Below are positions 8,101 through 8,836 of a stretch of DNA of 8,836 nt, piece by piece. Each line of letters begins with the position of its first letter. Position 1 is the stretch's first letter. The translations under genes were made by a program, and so were the position numbers. Source of the stretch: JANXLS01 sp038227045 (lineage in GTDB: Bacteria; Planctomycetota; SZUA-567; H5-PLA8); assembly GCA_038227045.1 (NCBI GenBank), contig JBBRQD010000173.1:1-8836 (forward strand). Reading direction: 5' to 3'. The notes under the pieces were generated by a model. It was not told the origin of the DNA. It worked only from the letters and a program-made list of their open reading frames with translations, and did not search any database.

Positions 8101-8477
8101 CGGGAACGCTTTCACTGCCAACGAACTACAATCCGACGGGAATTACCCTGACGGTCAATGTGGGCGGCGCGCTCGCCACATTTGTTATGGATCGTTCCGG
8201 CAACGCGCACACTGCCGACGGCACGGTTGCACTGAAAATACCGACTGGCAGGAATAGCGCGTCCCAGAGCGCCACACTGAAAATCACGTTGAAGCCGGGA
8301 AATTGGAGCAATGCGTGGAAGAGCGAATGGCTTCAGAGCGCGCTGAACCAGAACGCGACCACCGCGAAATTCGCCGTGGAAGCAATCGTCGGTGGTACAA
8401 CCTACTCAACGACCGCGACTGTCGGCCTGAGTGTAAATCCCGGCAAATCCGCGAAGTTCAAACTCATTGCAAATTAG
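2166..8477 (+). CDS. Giant secreted multidomain beta-propeller and Ig-like repeat protein
   Basis: This 2103-residue protein starts with a Sec signal peptide (hydrophobic core 5-22, likely cleaved near AFA-A at 23/24) and is expected outside the inner membrane. Modules in order: six kelch-like repeats (48-335); seven FG-GAP/VCBS repeats with DxDGDG calcium-type loops (343-690); fibronectin type III (703-790); seven more FG-GAP/VCBS repeats (806-1180); three Big_2-like Ig domains (about 1190-1285, 1290-1374, 1378-1462); Calx-beta (about 1466-1572, with the typical DYATLDGSAHAGTDF at 1499-1513); four InlB-B-type repeats (1575-1863); PKD (about 1869-1953, with YNWTFGDG at 1905-1912); and an unrecognised C-terminal domain (1955-2103). 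I count only five cysteines. No catalytic domain is visible. Such modules usually mediate binding, adhesion or extracellular scaffolding, often calcium-dependent; the ligand is unknown. It ends without LPXTG, PEP-CTERM or other sorting signal that I recognise. The sigma factor gene upstream may control it, but that rests on proximity alone. Confidence 0.93.
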   Translation: MKTISIYLMFALAAGIGFSSAFAAGAPIRGDAKIDYLYPFANNTYPRNATATAYDSARKRLVVFGGVSSSTPPDTIEWDGVQWIGVHTDPHPSLAYYTMAYDAARGVCVLFGSAPGRVETWTWDGSAWKKLAVPGPTERTGQLMDFDSANNVVVLFGGQAPDGTFLSDTWTWNGSAWSLMSTPVSPEPRTAYGMAFDSNRGVHVLFGGIGPKVPYMGFPNILVATLYTDTWELSGSTWTKKTVATVPDGMGPLAYDSVRKVVVNLGAYVNSNRSVFEYAGGDWKKVSAAGGPASANYLGAAFDDATGTVTVVGPSGSYGGGNLDTWEWNGAAWSSKLFIPTVYLFKWKDMNGDGRPDLIVSGVYGGKDVVALFMNNGNGIDSVPAWMYATGPIAQATNIVSFADWGDIDGSGYPALAIGTLGFGGPSTVMYFSNTLGKLSTAPVWSATGSSQYFNPTWVRMTSGSATMDLAVRVATGVNVYRYSAGIGKLEAAPSINYSVPNTSDGKAGAAISMAWADIDGDGDSDLALEVFYPSGSTAEGTSISIVQNNAGTLTQVNLLRNYSGPFTFGDINRDGLPDLVGTTYAFLNTAGAFTQPSWQIPNPDNYNYNKGVSLGDADGDGDLDLLVCSGSNHPYYLLYHNEGGGKFTSTPDWRSFNDYFSYDYGPAFGELVDFDGDGYADAATFQGVYLLAPPYRGVTQPNPPTNLMAYSGIPRNQDITVKWTASTSADVCKYRIYVASWLLDPELLAEVPATQTSFVHTPSPGGFRRYSISAVNTLGHESDSTLNAFEIASLLPTNVVGDAAPDATFGHNSSWNNPPLVGDLDGDGKPDIFLFHGLHWQIFHNDGTGHFNESWTHDYPVYLQCLSLGDVNNDGLPDVIAVETRTVDLGGGVTGERQILQLYLNTGGGFASTPIWSYMLPKGSYVAVGSNSTAWGDVDGNGFKSLAVAGAGANGEVLLFGNTGGTLSASPVWTSAEQTTTTVAFGRYDSDSLDDLAFTQAVDISYKAYVYTGKTGGLLGATPSWSHSPGSNSGPVLHLSWFDFNNDGKQDLTVHAYNAAYLYANSGGNLGTTTLNEYFGTGSGADGTIGWADLNGDGYPDLYGKSSILPGGINGTGGAIAKASGPIANQSSWIVGNYTLIDQRWQMPYGALLMQAVDFNGDGVPDWLVTSNGTFEIYFRTTSLTPTAVPNQPSKLTVTPSVVQLNDANPTATLTAIVTYADNSTEDVTDRTIFYSSNPTYSDPIISTFGNTVQGLANGTATVIAFYGEGANTVVRANATVYVDVLHPTPVQLIIAPANAVLTRIGEPITYTVSAQLIDGTLVDVTTQSSLSITGNSAAVLGASGTTVVSIGNGVSTVTASYAGLAAATSLTVNSTATLDSIAMVPATPTLKLGDSIGLSITAHYTDGSTLQVTSNSSLSTLDTSILSVTGARVTALASGQGTVTGTYLGLTASTVVTVTSDSVFQFSPAAYYVLRSAGTASLIVNRIGSTAASATVDYATLDGSAHAGTDFTLSSGTLSFTAGQAQSTITVTLNTAIAASGNAEFWVQLGNATGGTRLGPITSAQVTLQPANPTLTVATTGSGTGTVTLNPPGGTYTPGTIVTLTASASPGSVFAGWSGDLSGSTNPATLTLDGNKSVTAAFSIIPPQYTLTVNSGLGSGSYTAGTQIQISALSPPALKIFDKWVGDTSALASATSATTTITMPGANVTVTATYKDAPPPTYLLTVTNGTGGGSYTAGTQVPISANAPAAGKLFDHWTGDTTALASTTASTTTVSMPNSPVNVTATYKNAPPPTFLLTVNSGSGSGTYTAGTQVTITANAPSAGNLFDKWIGAVSTVASVTSASTTVTMPAANATLTATYKPIPNQPPMFLSAPTALPNPAKPGDAVQFVAQASDPENDVLTYNWTFGDGATATGASVPHIYTSEGIYTATVTVSDGSHSISSSIAVKVVASHGLILSRLNGTANLAVSGKDTCSFTGTLSLPTNYNPTGITLTVNVGGALATFVMDRSGNAHTADGTVALKIPTGRNSASQSATLKITLKPGNWSNAWKSEWLQSALNQNATTAKFAVEAIVGGTTYSTTATVGLSVNPGKSAKFKLIAN
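2307..3170 (+). repeat. Six kelch-like repeats (residues 48-335)
   Basis: Each unit reads approximately 'aYDsar..vVLFGG......dTWtWdGsaW.k'. Clear FDS/YDS starts lie at residues 54-56, 101-103, 146-148, 196-198, 255-257 and 302-304, and each unit closes with a W/E-x-W motif such as WTWDGSAW (121-128) or WTWNGSAW (170-177). Six units would be enough to close a six-bladed kelch propeller of the galactose-oxidase type, but no enzyme active-site residues are evident. Units 5 and 6 are the most diverged. Confidence 0.75.
3192..4235 (+). repeat. First set of seven FG-GAP/VCBS repeats (residues 343-690)
   Basis: Calcium-type loops are seen at DMNGDGRPDL (349-358), DIDGSGYPAL (407-416), DIDGDGDSDL (518-527), DINRDGLPDL (571-580), DADGDGDLDL (617-626) and DFDGDGYADA (674-683). 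A seventh, decayed unit lies between the second and third (WVRMTSGSATMDLAV, 458-472), where the spacing calls for one. Seven units match an integrin-like seven-bladed propeller. Blade 3 has lost its loop acidic residues and blade 2 has lost the closing Asp. Confidence 0.78.
4581..5705 (+). repeat. Second set of seven FG-GAP/VCBS repeats (residues 806-1180)
   Basis: Loops are seen at DLDGDGKPDI (824-833), DVNNDGLPDV (871-880), DVDGNGFKSL (938-947), YDSDSLDDLA (989-998), DFNNDGKQDL (1044-1053), DLNGDGYPDL (1094-1103) and DFNGDGVPDW (1159-1168). That again makes seven, consistent with a second closed propeller separated from the first by a fibronectin type III domain. The fourth loop (YDSDSLDD) departs from the consensus. 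Confidence 0.78.
5733..6551 (+). repeat. Three Big_2-like Ig repeats (residues about 1190-1462)
   Basis: Three units share the pattern 'l.v.P....l..g......aha.ytDGs..dvT..s.....' followed by 'v....G.atVta.y.g..a...vtV'. The DGT/DGS plus VT signature occurs at 1320-1327 (DGTLVDVT) and 1408-1415 (DGSTLQVT), with a looser version at 1223-1230 (DNSTEDVT). These are extracellular Ig-like stalk modules of the Big_2 type, commonly found in adhesins. They lead directly into the Calx-beta domain. Confidence 0.7.
6888..7754 (+). repeat. Four InlB-B-type repeats, three of them in exact 219-base register
   Basis: All four units have the shape 'LTV..G.G.G.Y..GT.v.i.A...p...F..W.gd.....' followed by '.tmp..nvtvTAtYk'. 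The first (residues 1575-1645) has the longer FAGWSGDLSGSTNPATL form. The other three start at residues 1651, 1724 and 1797, exactly 73 residues (219 bases) apart, and the first two joins carry a shared DAPPPT/NAPPPT linker. At DNA level 7304-7333 and 7523-7552 match at 28 of 30 bases, which points to fairly recent in-frame tandem duplication. Confidence 0.85.
8028..8474 (+). other. Unrecognised C-terminal beta-rich domain (residues 1955-2103)
   Basis: After the PKD domain the protein ends in about 150 residues with alternating hydrophobic and polar strands. It has a KDTCSFTGTL motif with the domain's only cysteine (C1976), a GGALATFVMDRSGNA segment (2000-2014), a Lys-containing strand pair, a short helix-like WKSEWLQSALNQN (2051-2063) and a final GGTTYSTTATVGLSVNPGKS. 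It is not one of the Ig-like repeats before it. The terminal position suggests an export, anchoring or surface-attachment role, but this is inference; I cannot name the family. Confidence 0.5.
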
Positions 8478-8489
8478 GGAAATTCGCGA

Positions 8490-8601
8490 TCGAGTGTAGT
8501 TCGCCCCTTTGGGACTTCGGGCATCTTAGAGACTCGCGGACCCAGGCCTGCGCCGGAATACCGGCTCCGGCCTGGGCTATTATAGTTCGCGCCGATGGCG
8601 C
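8490..8601. repeat. Compound palindromic intergenic repeat (copy B)
   Basis: Three inverted repeats follow each other within about 110 bases: a weak CCC-TTT-GGG (8505-8513), a long stem 8541-8556 with 8561-8576, and GCGCC-GAT-GGCGC (8589-8601). The left block matches copy A upstream of the sigma gene (17 of 20 bases). The arrangement, including a CCTGGGCTATTAT junction after the long stem, resembles interspersed REP-like repeats I associate with PVC-type and other environmental bacterial genomes. The family assignment is inferred. No coding signal is visible here. Confidence 0.5.
8541..8585 (+). terminator. Possible transcription terminator hairpin of the giant gene
   Basis: The stem 8541-8556 / 8561-8576 pairs at 14 of 16 positions around an AATA tetraloop, with CCCAGGCC and GGCCTGGG forming a perfect base. 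It begins 64 bases after the stop codon. The bases behind it (CTATTATAG) are AT-rich but lack a real T-run, so efficient intrinsic termination is doubtful. The same hairpin is the central part of the intergenic repeat described separately. Confidence 0.4.
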
Positions 8602-8770
8602 TGAGAGCACGATGCATTTGATCGTTAAATGCTCTAATATCGAAGTAGTCGGTTCAACCGCTCCTCGCGCTATACGAGCTACAGCCACACGTGTTAACTA
8701 GTCTACTGATTCGAACTCAATGAATTAATCACGCGCTCATCCGTCGAAGGTTCCAACAGGGGAGCCCAAG

Positions 8771-8836
8771 ATGAGCGTAGCGCCAAAAATCGAACTGACC
8801 AGCAGCGAGAGGGAGACGTTGGGGCAATGGATTAAA
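8771..8836 (+). CDS. IS630-like transposase, N-terminal fragment cut by the window edge
   Basis: Only 22 codons are present, reading MSVAPKIELTSSERETLGQW and then I-K. The 'I.LT..ER..L..W' opening is typical of the N-terminus of IS630-family (Tc1/mariner-like) DDE transposases, just before their helix-turn-helix. The start is well supported: AGGGGAG at 8758-8764 lies 6 bases before the ATG, and an in-frame TAA at 8726 with no other start codon in between excludes a longer form. Whether the gene is intact cannot be judged, because helix-turn-helix and DDE residues lie outside the window. A different IS family or a stand-alone regulator with a similar opening remains possible. Confidence 0.6.
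   Translation, partial: MSVAPKIELTSSERETLGQWIK

Noticed and set aside
8490..8601. CRISPR array
   Set aside because: The repeats are palindromes within a single unit, with no regular direct repeats and spacers, and no cas genes are present.
8614..8632. Second terminator hairpin GCATTT/AAATGC
   Set aside because: The stem is only 6 bp and AT-rich, and there is no T-run; it is too weak to list as a terminator.
8611..8694. A tRNA-like string on the minus strand (GGCTGTAGCTCGTATAGC and a GGTTGAAC)
   Set aside because: The anticodon arm and T arm are not at the required spacing and no acceptor stem can be formed.

Overview
The window holds two complete genes on the plus strand, flanked by degenerate palindromic repeats, plus the first codons of a third gene that looks like a transposase. 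The DNA is moderately GC-rich. The first gene encodes an ECF-type sigma factor carrying a membrane segment and an extracytoplasmic C-terminal domain. The second encodes a secreted protein of 2103 residues built almost entirely from beta-propeller and Ig-like modules. This combination, together with the repeat type, suggests a bacterium of the Planctomycetota/Verrucomicrobiota (PVC) kind or an environmental relative. That assignment is inference from gene style; there is no marker gene here.

Layout. Bases 1-395 have no supportable gene. They contain a decayed palindromic repeat (about 153-216) and an AT-rich stretch that may hold the promoter of the sigma gene. Bases 396-1988 encode the sigma factor fusion. 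The 177-base gap that follows contains a strong imperfect hairpin (2077-2110) and a good Shine-Dalgarno site. Bases 2166-8477 encode the giant protein: signal peptide, six kelch-like repeats, a first set of seven FG-GAP/VCBS repeats, a fibronectin type III domain, a second set of seven FG-GAP/VCBS repeats, three Ig-like (Big_2-type) domains, Calx-beta, four InlB-B-type repeats, PKD, and an unrecognised C-terminal domain of about 150 residues. After it come a compound hairpin repeat (8490-8601) that may also act as terminator, a palindrome-rich stretch, and from 8771 the start of an IS630-like transposase cut off by the window edge.

How the parts may work together. The sigma factor appears able to sit in the inner membrane with its regulatory half in the cytoplasm and a jelly-roll-like domain outside. 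The next gene, on the same strand, encodes a large surface or secreted protein likely to bind glycans or proteins. A sensor/sigma/surface-protein module is an attractive hypothesis, but only gene order and domain content support it; I found no convincing ECF-type promoter in front of the second gene.
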